The notes under the pieces were generated by a model. The model did no database searches and was not told where the DNA came from. It saw nothing but the letters and a program-made list of their open reading frames with translations. Positions 18,000 to 26,226 of a DNA stretch of 49,831 nucleotides are shown piece after piece. A program made the position numbers and the translations under genes. The stretch is from Pseudomonas sp. Irchel 3E13 (GTDB lineage Bacteria; Pseudomonadota; Gammaproteobacteria; Pseudomonadales; Pseudomonadaceae): contig NZ_FYDX01000028.1 of the NCBI RefSeq assembly GCF_900187455.1, positions 1-49,831 on the forward strand, written 5' to 3'. The number at the start of each line of letters is the position of its first letter. Position 1 is the stretch's first letter.

Positions 18000-18172
18000 G
18001 TACCTGTGCAAAACGCTTCACGCGACAGCCTCGCCGCCCCCCCGCCCCGCACCAGATTGGCGCTCCCCCGCGCCCCAAAACCACACACCCGCCCTACCCC
18101 GTCACGCAAGAATCTTCTGACACCCCTCCCCGAAGCCCTCTGACACGGGCCCCAGCAAATAATCTGACCACT

Positions 18173-18188
18173 TGGCCATGTTTTTGCT
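18173..18188 (+). promoter_or_regulatory. Putative sigma-54 promoter, nucleoside ABC operon
   Basis: TGGCCAT-GTTT-TTGCT fits the -24/-12 consensus TGGCACG-N4-TTGCA with exact GG-N10-GC spacing, 38 bp before the ATPase start. An almost identical sequence precedes the BMP gene (21964-21979). Confidence 0.6.
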
Positions 18189-18225
18189 TTGAAGCTGTTC
18201 AAAACAATCACCACCGAGCAGTCCC

Positions 18226-19761
18226 ATGTCCGAATCCCCCCTGCGCCTGGAGTTGCGTGCCATCACCAAGCGCTACCCCGGCACGCTGGCCAACGACCGC
18301 ATCGATCTGCGTATCGACGCCGGTGAAATCCATGCCTTGCTTGGCGAGAACGGCGCCGGCAAGAGCACGCTGATGAAGATCATCTACGGCGTTACCGCTC
18401 CGGATTCCGGCGAGGTGCTGTGGGAGGGCCAGCCGGTTCAGGTGCGCGACCCGGCACAAGCCCGTGGTCTCGGCATCGGCATGGTGTTCCAGCATTTTTC
18501 GCTGTTCGAGACGCTGACCGTGGCGGAGAACATCGCCCTGGCGCTGGGCCGCGAAGCCGGAACGCCGAAGCAACTGGCGCCGCGCATCCGCGAGGTGTCG
18601 CAGCGCTACGGCATGGGGCTGGAGCCTGAACGACTGGTGCACAGCCTGTCGATTGGCGAGCGCCAGCGGGTGGAAATCGTTCGTTGCCTGATGCAGGAGA
18701 TCAAGCTGTTGATCCTCGACGAGCCCACCTCGGTACTGACTCCGCAGGAGGTCGATGAGCTGTTCATCACCCTGCGCGCCCTCGCCGCCGAGGGCTGCAG
18801 CATTCTGTTCATCAGCCACAAGCTCGGCGAAGTCCGCGCGCTGTGCCACAGCGCCACGGTGTTGCGCGGCGGCCGGGTATCAGGCGACTGCGTGCCGGCC
18901 CGTTGCAGTGACCTGGAACTGGCGCGGCTGATGGTCGGCGACGCGGAGGGGCTGGAGGCCAGTTACGCGAAGACCGCCGGCGGCCTACCGCGCCTGCGGG
19001 TGGACGACCTGAGCTGGCGCAACAAGGATCCGTTCGGCACGTCCTTCGAGCACCTGCGCCTGGAAGTGCGCAGCGGCGAGATCGTCGGTATCGCCGGGGT
19101 CGCCGGCAATGGCCAGGACGAATTGCTCGCGCTGCTCAGCGGCGAGACGCGGCTGTCCGCCGGTGAGCGCGAACGCGTCACCCTCGACAATCAGCCGATG
19201 GCCAACTTGTACCCGGACGCCCGCCGCGCCCTGGGCCTGGCGTTCGTTCCCGCCGAACGCCTCGGTCACGGCGCTGTGCCGGACATGAGCCTGGCCGACA
19301 ACGCCCTGCTTACCGCCTTCCAGCAGGGACTGGTCAGCCGTGGCCTGATCCGCTCGGGCAAGGTGCTGGCGCTGGCCGAAGAGATCATCCAGCGCTTCGC
19401 GGTGAAAACCCCGGACGCCCACACCGCAGCACGCAGCCTGTCCGGCGGCAATCTGCAGAAATTCATCCTCGGTCGCGAGATCCTGCAGAACCCCAAGTTG
19501 CTGGTCGCCGCGCACCCGACCTGGGGCGTCGACGTGGGGGCCGCCGCCGCGATCCACCGCGCGCTGATCGCCCTGCGCGACGCCGGGGCGGCGATCCTGG
19601 TGATCTCGGAAGACCTCGATGAACTGTTCCAGATCAGCGACCGGATCGGCGCCCTGTGCAGCGGGCGCCTGTCGCCGCTGAAGGCCACCGCCGACACCCA
19701 TCCCGTGGAGGTCGGCGGCTGGATGGCCGGCCAGTTCGATGCCCCGCAAGACGCTGCCTGA
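18226..19761 (+). CDS. Nucleoside/purine ABC transporter, ATP-binding subunit
   Basis: A 511-residue tandem ABC ATPase of the sugar/nucleoside (BMP-associated, YufO-like) type. The first half has Walker A GENGAGKST (40-48), signature LSIGERQRVEI and Walker B LLILDEPTS. The second half has the usual degenerate P-loop (GVAGNGQDE), signature LSGGNLQKF and LLVAAHPTWGVDVGA, a form typical of this subfamily. It heads a run of transporter genes (12-nt gap to the first permease). It would energise import of nucleosides or purine bases through the two following membrane subunits. Confidence 0.9.
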   Translation: MSESPLRLELRAITKRYPGTLANDRIDLRIDAGEIHALLGENGAGKSTLMKIIYGVTAPDSGEVLWEGQPVQVRDPAQARGLGIGMVFQHFSLFETLTVAENIALALGREAGTPKQLAPRIREVSQRYGMGLEPERLVHSLSIGERQRVEIVRCLMQEIKLLILDEPTSVLTPQEVDELFITLRALAAEGCSILFISHKLGEVRALCHSATVLRGGRVSGDCVPARCSDLELARLMVGDAEGLEASYAKTAGGLPRLRVDDLSWRNKDPFGTSFEHLRLEVRSGEIVGIAGVAGNGQDELLALLSGETRLSAGERERVTLDNQPMANLYPDARRALGLAFVPAERLGHGAVPDMSLADNALLTAFQQGLVSRGLIRSGKVLALAEEIIQRFAVKTPDAHTAARSLSGGNLQKFILGREILQNPKLLVAAHPTWGVDVGAAAAIHRALIALRDAGAAILVISEDLDELFQISDRIGALCSGRLSPLKATADTHPVEVGGWMAGQFDAPQDAA

Positions 19762-19773
19762 CGAGAACCGACC

Positions 19774-20874
19774 ATGCTGTTATCCCTCGAACCCCGTACC
19801 CAGCAGTCGCGCGCCATGCTTCTGCTTTCGCCGTTGCTCGCCGGGCTGCTGACCCTGATCAGCGGGGCGATCCTGTTCGCCGCGCTGGGTCATGACCCGC
19901 TGCAGACTTTCCACACCCTGCTGATCGAGCCGATCAGCGATTTCTACGGCATCTCCGAACTGCTGCTCAAGGCGCTGCCGATCCTGCTCTGCGCCTTCGG
20001 TCTGGCCGTGGCGTATCAGGCGCGCATCTGGAACATCGGCGCTGAAGGCCAGTTGCTGATGGGCGCACTGGCCGGCAGCGCGCTGGCCATCCACCTCATC
20101 GATTGGCAAAGCCGCTGGGCGCTGATCTGGGTGATTGCCGCCGGCAGCCTCGCCGGCGCCTTATGGGGCGGGCTCGCGGCCTGGCTGCGCACGCGGTTCA
20201 ACGCCAACGAAATCCTCACCACCATCATGCTCAACTACATCGCCCTGAACCTGTTGCTGTTCTTCGTTCACGGCCCGCTCAAGGACCCCGACGGTTTCAG
20301 CTTCCCGCAGTCGGCGATGTTCGGTGACGCCAGCCGCCTGCCGGCACTGTTCGAAGACGGCCGCGTGCACATCGGCCTGTACTTCGTGCTGTTGGCGCTG
20401 GTCGCGGTGTGGGTACTGCTGCACAAGAGCTTCCTCGGCTTCCAGATCAAGGTGCTGGGCCTGGACCAGCGCGCTGCCGGTTTCGTCGGTTTCCGCGAGA
20501 AGCGTCTGGTGTGGCTGGCCCTGCTGATCAGCGGCGGCCTGGCGGGTCTGGCCGGGGTCAGCGAAGTCACCGGGCCTATCGGCCAACTGGTGCCGCAGGT
20601 GTCGCCCGGCTACGGCTACGCGGCGATTACCGTGGCGTTTCTCGGTCGCCTCAATCCGTTCGGCATCCTCGCTGCGGGCCTGCTGATGGCGCTGCTCTAC
20701 CTCGGCGGCGAGAACGCGCAGATGACCCTCAACCTGCCGCAATCACTGACCGGGCTGTTCCAGGGAATGATGCTGTTCTACCTGCTCGCCTGCGATGTGC
20801 TGATCCTCTACACGCCACGGCTGAAGCTGAATCGCCGTCGCCGCGCCGCGCTCGCTGAAACGGCCAGCGCCTGA
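19774..20874 (+). CDS. Nucleoside ABC transporter permease (first)
   Basis: A 366-residue inner-membrane permease of the BPD_transp_2 family (YufP-like). About nine hydrophobic segments are visible, plus the conserved WNIGAEGQLLMGALAGSALA and the FNANEILTTIMLNYIALNLL loop that contacts the ATPase. The end is basic (LKLNRRRRA), cytoplasmic by the positive-inside rule. It pairs with the permease at 20935 to form the channel. Confidence 0.9.
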   Translation: MLLSLEPRTQQSRAMLLLSPLLAGLLTLISGAILFAALGHDPLQTFHTLLIEPISDFYGISELLLKALPILLCAFGLAVAYQARIWNIGAEGQLLMGALAGSALAIHLIDWQSRWALIWVIAAGSLAGALWGGLAAWLRTRFNANEILTTIMLNYIALNLLLFFVHGPLKDPDGFSFPQSAMFGDASRLPALFEDGRVHIGLYFVLLALVAVWVLLHKSFLGFQIKVLGLDQRAAGFVGFREKRLVWLALLISGGLAGLAGVSEVTGPIGQLVPQVSPGYGYAAITVAFLGRLNPFGILAAGLLMALLYLGGENAQMTLNLPQSLTGLFQGMMLFYLLACDVLILYTPRLKLNRRRRAALAETASA

Positions 20875-20934
20875 CGCCCCCACTCACTCTTTCGCTTGGC
20901 TGCCGCTGCCTGCGCGCAGCCTGAGGCTTCGACT

Positions 20935-21861
20935 ATGGATCTCGATCTGTTTGGCAACATCCTCTACGCCATGGTGCGCTGCGGCACTCCCCTGCTGCTG
21001 GTCGCCCTCGGCGAACTGGTGTGCGAGAAGAGCGGCGTTCTCAACCTCGGCCAGGAAGGCATGATGCTGTTCGGCGCGGTGGTTGGGTTCATCGCCGCCT
21101 TCGCCACCGGCAACCTGTGGCTCGGCGTGCTGATGGCCTGCGTGGCCGGCATGCTGCTGTCGTCGCTGTTCGCGCTGGTGGCGCTCGGTTGCCAGGCCAA
21201 TCAGGTGGCCACTGGCCTGGCGCTGACCATCTTCGGCGTCGGCCTGTCGTCCTTCGTCGGTGCGGCGTGGGTCGGCAAGCCGCTGACCGGCTTCGAGCCG
21301 GTGGCCATCCCGCTGCTGTCCGACCTGCCGATCATCGGCCACATGCTGTTCAACCAGGATGTGCTGGTTTACCTGTCCTTCGTCCTGTTCGGACTGATCG
21401 CTTGGGTGCTGCTGAAAAGCCGCATCGGCCTGATCCTCCAGGCTGTCGGCGAAAACCCCGACGCCGCCAGCGCCATGGGCCTGCCGGTGCTGCGGGTGCG
21501 GACCCTGGCGGTGTTGTTCGGTGGGGCCATGGCCGGTCTGGCCGGTGGTTACCTGTCGCTGGCCTACACACCGATGTGGGCGGAAAACATGACCGCCGGA
21601 CGCGGCTGGATTGCCTTGGCACTGGTGGTGTTCGCCAGTTGGCGGGTGTTCCGCGTGCTGCTCGGCGCGTACCTGTTCGGCCTGGCCAGCATTCTTCATC
21701 TGGTGGCCCAGGGAATCGGCGTGAGCTTCCCGGCCAACCTGCTGGCGATGCTGCCGTATGTGGCGACCATCCTGGTGTTGGTGGTGCTGTCGCGGGATGC
21801 GATCAAGACCCGGCTGTATGCGCCGGTTTCCCTTGGGCAGCCGTGGAAGGCGGGGCACTGA
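20935..21861 (+). CDS. Nucleoside ABC transporter permease (second)
   Basis: A 308-residue BPD_transp_2 permease (YufQ-like) with conserved SGVLNLGQEGMMLFGAVVGF and CQANQVATGLALTIFGVGLS. I chose ATG 20935 with GAGG 8 nt upstream; the 13 codons before it are not family-like. The predicted product is very hydrophobic with about eight segments. It forms a heterodimer with the preceding permease. Confidence 0.9.
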   Translation: MDLDLFGNILYAMVRCGTPLLLVALGELVCEKSGVLNLGQEGMMLFGAVVGFIAAFATGNLWLGVLMACVAGMLLSSLFALVALGCQANQVATGLALTIFGVGLSSFVGAAWVGKPLTGFEPVAIPLLSDLPIIGHMLFNQDVLVYLSFVLFGLIAWVLLKSRIGLILQAVGENPDAASAMGLPVLRVRTLAVLFGGAMAGLAGGYLSLAYTPMWAENMTAGRGWIALALVVFASWRVFRVLLGAYLFGLASILHLVAQGIGVSFPANLLAMLPYVATILVLVVLSRDAIKTRLYAPVSLGQPWKAGH

Positions 21862-21939
21862 TGCACCAGCAAAAGGCGACCTGAAAAGCATCACGCACCA
21901 TCCCAGAACCGATCCGCTACACCCCAACCGCCACACCCC

Positions 21940-21958
21940 GCAAAAACCCGGTTTTTGC
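21940..21958. terminator. Hairpin between permease and BMP gene
   Basis: GCAAAAAC and GTTTTTGC form an 8-bp stem with a 3-nt loop, just upstream of the putative sigma-54 promoter. It may attenuate read-through from the ABC genes, though no long U-run follows. Confidence 0.45.
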
Positions 21959-21963
21959 CCGCT

Positions 21964-21979
21964 TGGTCAGCTTTTTGCA
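21964..21979 (+). promoter_or_regulatory. Putative sigma-54 promoter, BMP-binding protein gene
   Basis: TGGTCAG-CTTT-TTGCA has exact GG-N10-GC spacing and matches the TTGCA half perfectly. It lies 55 bp before the start codon and strongly resembles the copy before the ATPase gene (shared CTTGG[CT]CA and TTTTTGC). Confidence 0.6.
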
Positions 21980-22034
21980 GTAAGGGAAAAGCCCGACACG
22001 GCCACTATAAAAGACCTACAGGAGCCAACCCCAG

Positions 22035-23117
22035 ATGCATCAGAAGAAAAGCAAAAACCTGCTGCGCACCCTCGCCGCCGCGATCGGCCTGAGCACCGCG
22101 CTGTCCGCCTCCGCCGCTGATCCATTGAAGGTCGGCTTCGTCTACATCGGCCCCATCGGCGACCACGGCTGGACCTATCAGCACGAGCAGGGCCGCCAGG
22201 CGCTGATCAAGCAGTTCGGCGACAAGGTCGACACCAGCTTCGTCGAGAACGTGCCGGAAGGCGCCGACGCCGAGCGGGTGATCCGCAACATGGCCAAGGG
22301 CGGCTACGACCTGGTGTTCGCCACCTCGTTCGGCTACATGAACCCCACCGCCAAGGTCGCCAAGCAGTTCCCGAAAGTGACCTTCGAACACGCCACCGGC
22401 TACAAGCAGGACAAGAACCTCGGCACCTACCTGGCGACGTCCTACGAGGGCCGTTACGTCGGTGGCTTCCTCGCCGCGAAGATGACCAAGAGCAAGAAGA
22501 TCGGCTACGTCGCCTCCTTCCCGATCCCGGAAGTGCTGCGCGATATCAACGCCATCCAGCTGGCCCTGGACAAGTACAACCCCGGCACCGAAATCAAGGT
22601 GGTGTGGGTCAACTCCTGGTTCGATCCGGGCAAGGAAGCCGACGCCGCCAACGCGCTGATCGACCAGGGCGTCGACGTGGTCTTCCAGCACACCGACAGC
22701 CCGGCACCGATCCAGACCGCCGAGCGCCGTGGTGTCTATGCCGTGGGCTACGCCTCGGACATGGCGCACTTCGGGCCGAAAGCCGTGCTGACCTCCATCG
22801 TCAACAACTGGGGCCCGCACTACATCAAGAGCACCCAGGCGGTCATCGACGGCACCTGGAAATCCCAGGATTACTGGGGCGGCTTGGCTGAAGGCACGGT
22901 CGAGCTGCCGATCAGCGACCTGGTCCCGGCTGACGTGAAAAGCGAAGCCGAGCAGATCATCGCCAGCATCAAGGATGGCTCGTTCCACCCGTTCACCGGC
23001 CCGATCATGGACCAGAGCGGCGCGGTCAAGATCGCCGAGGGCGCCGTGGCCAGCAACGCCGAACTGGCGGGCATGAACTACTACGTCAAAGGCATCACCG
23101 CGCAACTGCCGAAGTAA
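22035..23117 (+). CDS. BMP-family nucleoside-binding periplasmic protein
   Basis: A 360-residue BMP (PnrA-like) solute-binding protein. A signal peptide runs to about residue 27 (LLRTLAAAIGLSTALSASA) with no lipobox Cys, so it is free in the periplasm. Family features are VGFVYIGPIGDHGWTYQHEQG, the FATSFGYM loop, VNSWFDPGKEADAANALIDQG and VDVVFQHTDSPA. It delivers nucleosides or purines to the ABC transporter encoded upstream. GGAG lies 10 nt before ATG 22035, and it has its own promoter-like sequence and terminator, suiting the high expression binding proteins need. Confidence 0.9.
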   Translation: MHQKKSKNLLRTLAAAIGLSTALSASAADPLKVGFVYIGPIGDHGWTYQHEQGRQALIKQFGDKVDTSFVENVPEGADAERVIRNMAKGGYDLVFATSFGYMNPTAKVAKQFPKVTFEHATGYKQDKNLGTYLATSYEGRYVGGFLAAKMTKSKKIGYVASFPIPEVLRDINAIQLALDKYNPGTEIKVVWVNSWFDPGKEADAANALIDQGVDVVFQHTDSPAPIQTAERRGVYAVGYASDMAHFGPKAVLTSIVNNWGPHYIKSTQAVIDGTWKSQDYWGGLAEGTVELPISDLVPADVKSEAEQIIASIKDGSFHPFTGPIMDQSGAVKIAEGAVASNAELAGMNYYVKGITAQLPK

Positions 23118-23133
23118 GTACCGCTGTAAACGC

Positions 23134-23165
23134 CGGACGGGAGCGCCAGTCGCTCCCGTCCGTTT
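23134..23165 (+). terminator. Rho-independent terminator after the BMP gene
   Basis: CGGACGGGAGCG (23134-23145) and CGCTCCCGTCCG (23151-23162) form a perfect 12-bp stem with a 5-nt loop, followed by TTT. Confidence 0.8.
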
Positions 23166-23340
23166 CATAACCGCGCCGCGCCCATCGCGCGCCGCCTCAA
23201 GGCTGTGTCGCCGTCCCTCCTACCGGAGAACCGCGCACAAGATCGGCCCCGCCGATCTTTTCGCTGCATGGGTACGAGAAGACTCGCAGCACCACGGACC
23301 CGCCCACCGACACCGGGGTCCGCACTTCTTGGAGCCAACC

Positions 23341-24306
23341 ATGAACACCCTGCCGATCATCGATATCGCCCCGCTGTACCAGGACGACCCCGCCGCCCGC
23401 GAGACCGTGGCCCGGCAGATCGACGCCGCCTGTCGCCAATGGGGTTTCTACTACATCAAGGGGCACCCGATCCCGGCCACGCGCATCGCCGAACTGAACG
23501 CCGCCGCGGTAGATTTCTTCGCCCGCCCGGCGGAAGAAAAACTGCGTATCGACATCACCCGCAGCGCTCACCACCGTGGCTACGGCGCCATTGCCACCGA
23601 GCAACTCGACCCAAGCCGGCCGAGCGATCTCAAGGAAACCTTCGACATGGGGTTCCACCTGAGCGCCGAGCATCCCGACGTGCTCGCGGAAAAGCCGCTG
23701 CGCGGCCCGAACCGTCACCCCGACATTCCCGGCTGGGAAGCGCTGTTGCAGCAGCACTACCAGGACATGCACGAACTGTCGCTGACCCTGCTGCGCGCCA
23801 TGGCCGAGGCACTGGGCATCGAGGAGGACTTCTTCGACCAACGCTTCGCCGACCCGATCAGCGTGTTCCGCATGATCCACTACCCGCCGCGCCAAACCGC
23901 CAGCAGCGCCGATCAGCAAGGCGCCGGCGCGCATACCGACTATGGCTGCGTGACCTTGCTCTATCAGGACAATGCCGGTGGTTTGCAGGTGCAGAACCTG
24001 GCTGGCGAATGGATCGACGCCCCGCCGATCGAAGGCACCTACGTGGTCAACATTGGCGACATGATGGCGCGCTGGAGCAACGACCGTTACATGTCCACCC
24101 CGCACCGGGTAATCAGCCCGCTGGGCGTCGACCGCTACTCGATGCCGTTCTTCGCCGAGCCGCACCCGGACACCGAAATCAGTTGCCTGCCCAACTGCTC
24201 GGGCAGCGATAACCCGCCCAAGTACCCGCCGGTATCCTGCAGCGCCTACATGCTCTCGCGCTTCGCCGACACCTACGCCTACCGCCGCGAGGAAACCAAG
24301 GCCTGA
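23341..24306 (+). CDS. 2-oxoglutarate/Fe(II) oxygenase, isopenicillin N synthase-like
   Basis: A 321-residue oxygenase. An N-terminal DIOX_N-type segment (IDIAPLYQDDPAARETVARQ, WGFYYIKGHPI) precedes the jelly-roll core with the iron ligands HTD in GAHTDYGC and the distal His in STPHRVIS, then the 2OG-binding RYSMPFF. ATG 23341 follows GGAG; 4 codons upstream also fit. Its place between a nucleoside transporter and a Tsx-like channel suggests oxidation of a purine or nucleoside derivative. That substrate is inferred; the family also oxidises amino acids and other small molecules. Confidence 0.85.
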   Translation: MNTLPIIDIAPLYQDDPAARETVARQIDAACRQWGFYYIKGHPIPATRIAELNAAAVDFFARPAEEKLRIDITRSAHHRGYGAIATEQLDPSRPSDLKETFDMGFHLSAEHPDVLAEKPLRGPNRHPDIPGWEALLQQHYQDMHELSLTLLRAMAEALGIEEDFFDQRFADPISVFRMIHYPPRQTASSADQQGAGAHTDYGCVTLLYQDNAGGLQVQNLAGEWIDAPPIEGTYVVNIGDMMARWSNDRYMSTPHRVISPLGVDRYSMPFFAEPHPDTEISCLPNCSGSDNPPKYPPVSCSAYMLSRFADTYAYRREETKA

Positions 24307-24313
24307 GCCCCGC

Positions 24314-24335
24314 GATGGCGCAGCAACGCGCCATC
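24314..24335 (+). terminator. Hairpin after the oxygenase gene
   Basis: GATGGCGC and GCGCCATC form an 8-bp stem with a 6-nt loop, 8 nt after the stop codon. There is no U-run, so termination strength is uncertain. Confidence 0.45.
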
Positions 24336-24360
24336 CTGAAGCAACTCCGCCCTGAGCAAT

Positions 24361-24386
24361 AGCGCGCAACCAGGCCATTGCGCGCT
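24361..24386. promoter_or_regulatory. Perfect inverted repeat upstream of a sigma-54 promoter
   Basis: AGCGCGCAA and TTGCGCGCT are perfect 9-bp arms separated by 8 bp, about 85 bp upstream of the -24 element of the Tsx-like gene. Distance and symmetry suit an upstream activator site for a sigma-54-dependent regulator. Confidence 0.45.
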
Positions 24387-24471
24387 GTTGTGACAGCACC
24401 ATCGCCCCACCCACCGCCAATAACGAAAAAACACCGGAAAAAACCGCAATTCTGTCCGGCAAGACAGGAAT

Positions 24472-24487
24472 TGGCGCCGTTCTTGCT
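24472..24487 (+). promoter_or_regulatory. Putative sigma-54 promoter, Tsx-like gene
   Basis: TGGCGCC-GTTC-TTGCT keeps the invariant GG-N10-GC spacing and TTGC, about 70 bp before the start codon. It is the third such element in this uptake locus. Confidence 0.6.
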
Positions 24488-24555
24488 CTCTCATTAAAAG
24501 CCTGACCAACACGACAGGTTCAACGCTTGAACAACACAAAAATCAGGAGCTTTCG

Positions 24556-25347
24556 ATGACTCGCACCACCACTTCCCTGCTGCTGGCGAGCGGTCTGCTG
24601 GCAACCGGTCAGGCCATGGCCGGCGACCTTCTGCTGTGGCAGGACAACAGCCTCACTTACCTCAACGGCATCGACTTCAAGGTCGATCCGCCCAAGCAGC
24701 AGACCGTGACCTTCGAACACGCAAGCGGCTGGAGCTTCGGTGACCTGTTCGTCTTCGTCGACGGCATCAAGTACAACACCGAAGCCACCAACGGTGCGGG
24801 CGACGGCCACAGCTTCTACGGCGAGATCAGCCCGCGCCTGTCCCTCGGCAAGATCAGCGGCGCCAACCTGTCGTTCGGCCCGATCAAGGACGTGCTGATC
24901 GCCGCGACCTACGAGTTCGGCGAAGACGATGTCGACGCCTATTTGATCGGCCCGGCGGTCGACCTGAACATCCCCGGCTTCGATTACTTCCAGCTCAACA
25001 CCTACCTGCGCACCCCGGATGGCAAGCGCGACGGCAAGAACGTCTGGCAGATCACCCCGGTGTGGAGCTATACCGTGCCGGTCGGCAACTCCAACGTGGT
25101 GATCGACGGCTTCATCGACTGGGTCGTCGACAACGACAAGAGCTACCACGCCAACTTCCACTTCAACCCGCAGATCAAGTACGACCTGGCCAAGGCCATG
25201 GGCTGGGGCGAGAAGTTCTACGTAGGCGTGGAGTACGACTACTGGAGCGACAAGTACGGGATCAGCGACAACAGCTACCTGGGCGAGGAAATCCTCGGCG
25301 GCACCAACCAGAGCGCTATCAGCTTGTTGGTCAAGGCGCACTTCTGA
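24556..25347 (+). CDS. Tsx-like nucleoside-specific outer membrane channel
   Basis: A 263-residue outer-membrane protein of the OmpK/Tsx nucleoside channel family. The signal peptide ends near QAMAGD (residue 23). Alternating beta strands with aromatic girdles follow, including DLLLWQDNSLTYLNG, FEHASGWSFGDLFVFVD and a terminal strand ending in Phe (SLLVKAHF), as barrel proteins do. GGAG precedes ATG 24556. Together with the BMP transporter upstream it gives a complete outer-to-inner membrane route for nucleosides. Confidence 0.85.
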   Translation: MTRTTTSLLLASGLLATGQAMAGDLLLWQDNSLTYLNGIDFKVDPPKQQTVTFEHASGWSFGDLFVFVDGIKYNTEATNGAGDGHSFYGEISPRLSLGKISGANLSFGPIKDVLIAATYEFGEDDVDAYLIGPAVDLNIPGFDYFQLNTYLRTPDGKRDGKNVWQITPVWSYTVPVGNSNVVIDGFIDWVVDNDKSYHANFHFNPQIKYDLAKAMGWGEKFYVGVEYDYWSDKYGISDNSYLGEEILGGTNQSAISLLVKAHF

Positions 25348-25379
25348 GCTTCCAGTGAACCGCAGCCTGGGACAGACCA

Positions 25380-25410
25380 AAAAGGCACCGGTGCAAACCA
25401 GTGCCTTTCC
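25380..25410. terminator. Bidirectional terminator between tsx-like gene and RNA-repair operon
   Basis: AAAGGCAC (25381-25388) and GTGCCTTT (25401-25408) pair, with an inner GGT/ACC extension and A- and T-rich flanks. It lies between convergent genes and serves both. Confidence 0.75.
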
Positions 25411-25412
25411 GA

Positions 25413-26213
25413 TCAAACAGCCGTAGCGCTCACGCACTCCCGCAGAAACGCATCCAGCTTCGACACGTCTCCTGTGTACGTGCGCGGAGCGCTCATGCTC
25501 TCGGCTCGGTGCAGCTCGGTTTCCACCAGATGCTGCAACACCGGGCGAACCGGGCCACACGCGGCCTCTCCGACCTGCCGCTTGAGGCGCAGCAGTTCAT
25601 TGATCTCCGCGCACTGGACCGGGTCATCGAGGGTTGCTGCCAGCAGCTCTTCAAACACCATCGGCGGCACGCCCCGTCCCTGGTCTATCCAGCGCACCGC
25701 CAACAGCGGTCGCAGGACGTAGAAGTACTTCTTGTAGCGCACTTCATCGCCGCGCAGAAACGCGCGGTAGTTGTTCCGCGCCATTGCCAGATAGTGCGCC
25801 CGCACCGCCGCCGGCGAATGGAACTCCAGCGCCAGCTCGCGCAAGCGCCTGCTCGCGGCTTCGTCCTGGCGATAGACCAGTGGCGAATCCAGCCACTCCA
25901 GCAAGGTCGGATTGGACTTGCGCAGCAAGCGAAGGGCCTTGCGCAGTTCCCAACCACTGAGGTCGAGCTCGTCGGTCAGCGGACGCTCCAGCACATCGCG
26001 GGGCTCTTCCACGCGCAGATACCAGTCCGACCGGTGCACGTAGACGAAGCGCACATCGTAATCGCTGTCCGGCGACGCGAAGCCCCAGGCGCGGCTGCCG
26101 GACTCGCAGGCATACAACACACGCACCTGCTGCTCGCGCTCGACCCGCCGCAGTTCTTCCAGCACCCGCTCGCGCATCGCGGCGGGCAATGGATGTCGCT
26201 CGTCTCTGTTCAT
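25413..26213 (-). CDS. RlaP-like nucleotidyltransferase (COG3541 type)
   Basis: A 266-residue polymerase-beta-superfamily nucleotidyltransferase. The signature is ESGSRAWGFASPDSDYDVRFVYV: Gly39-Ser40, Gly44 and metal-binding Asp51/Asp53. The DLSGWELRKALRLLRKSNPTLLEWL segment follows, as in the RNA-ligase-associated RlaP group. It is last in the slipin-rtcB operon, 13 nt after rtcB. It probably adds nucleotides to, or repairs, RNA ends before or after RtcB ligation; that is inferred from family and linkage. No RtcA cyclase gene is present, so this enzyme may take its place in end processing. Confidence 0.85.
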   Translation of the reverse strand: MNRDERHPLPAAMRERVLEELRRVEREQQVRVLYACESGSRAWGFASPDSDYDVRFVYVHRSDWYLRVEEPRDVLERPLTDELDLSGWELRKALRLLRKSNPTLLEWLDSPLVYRQDEAASRRLRELALEFHSPAAVRAHYLAMARNNYRAFLRGDEVRYKKYFYVLRPLLAVRWIDQGRGVPPMVFEELLAATLDDPVQCAEINELLRLKRQVGEAACGPVRPVLQHLVETELHRAESMSAPRTYTGDVSKLDAFLRECVSATAV

Positions 26214-26226
26214 TGCAGTGTTCTCC

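Noticed and set aside
22005..23168. Long minus-strand ORF opposite the BMP gene
   Set aside because: High GC keeps antisense frames open; the plus strand has a signal peptide and family motifs.
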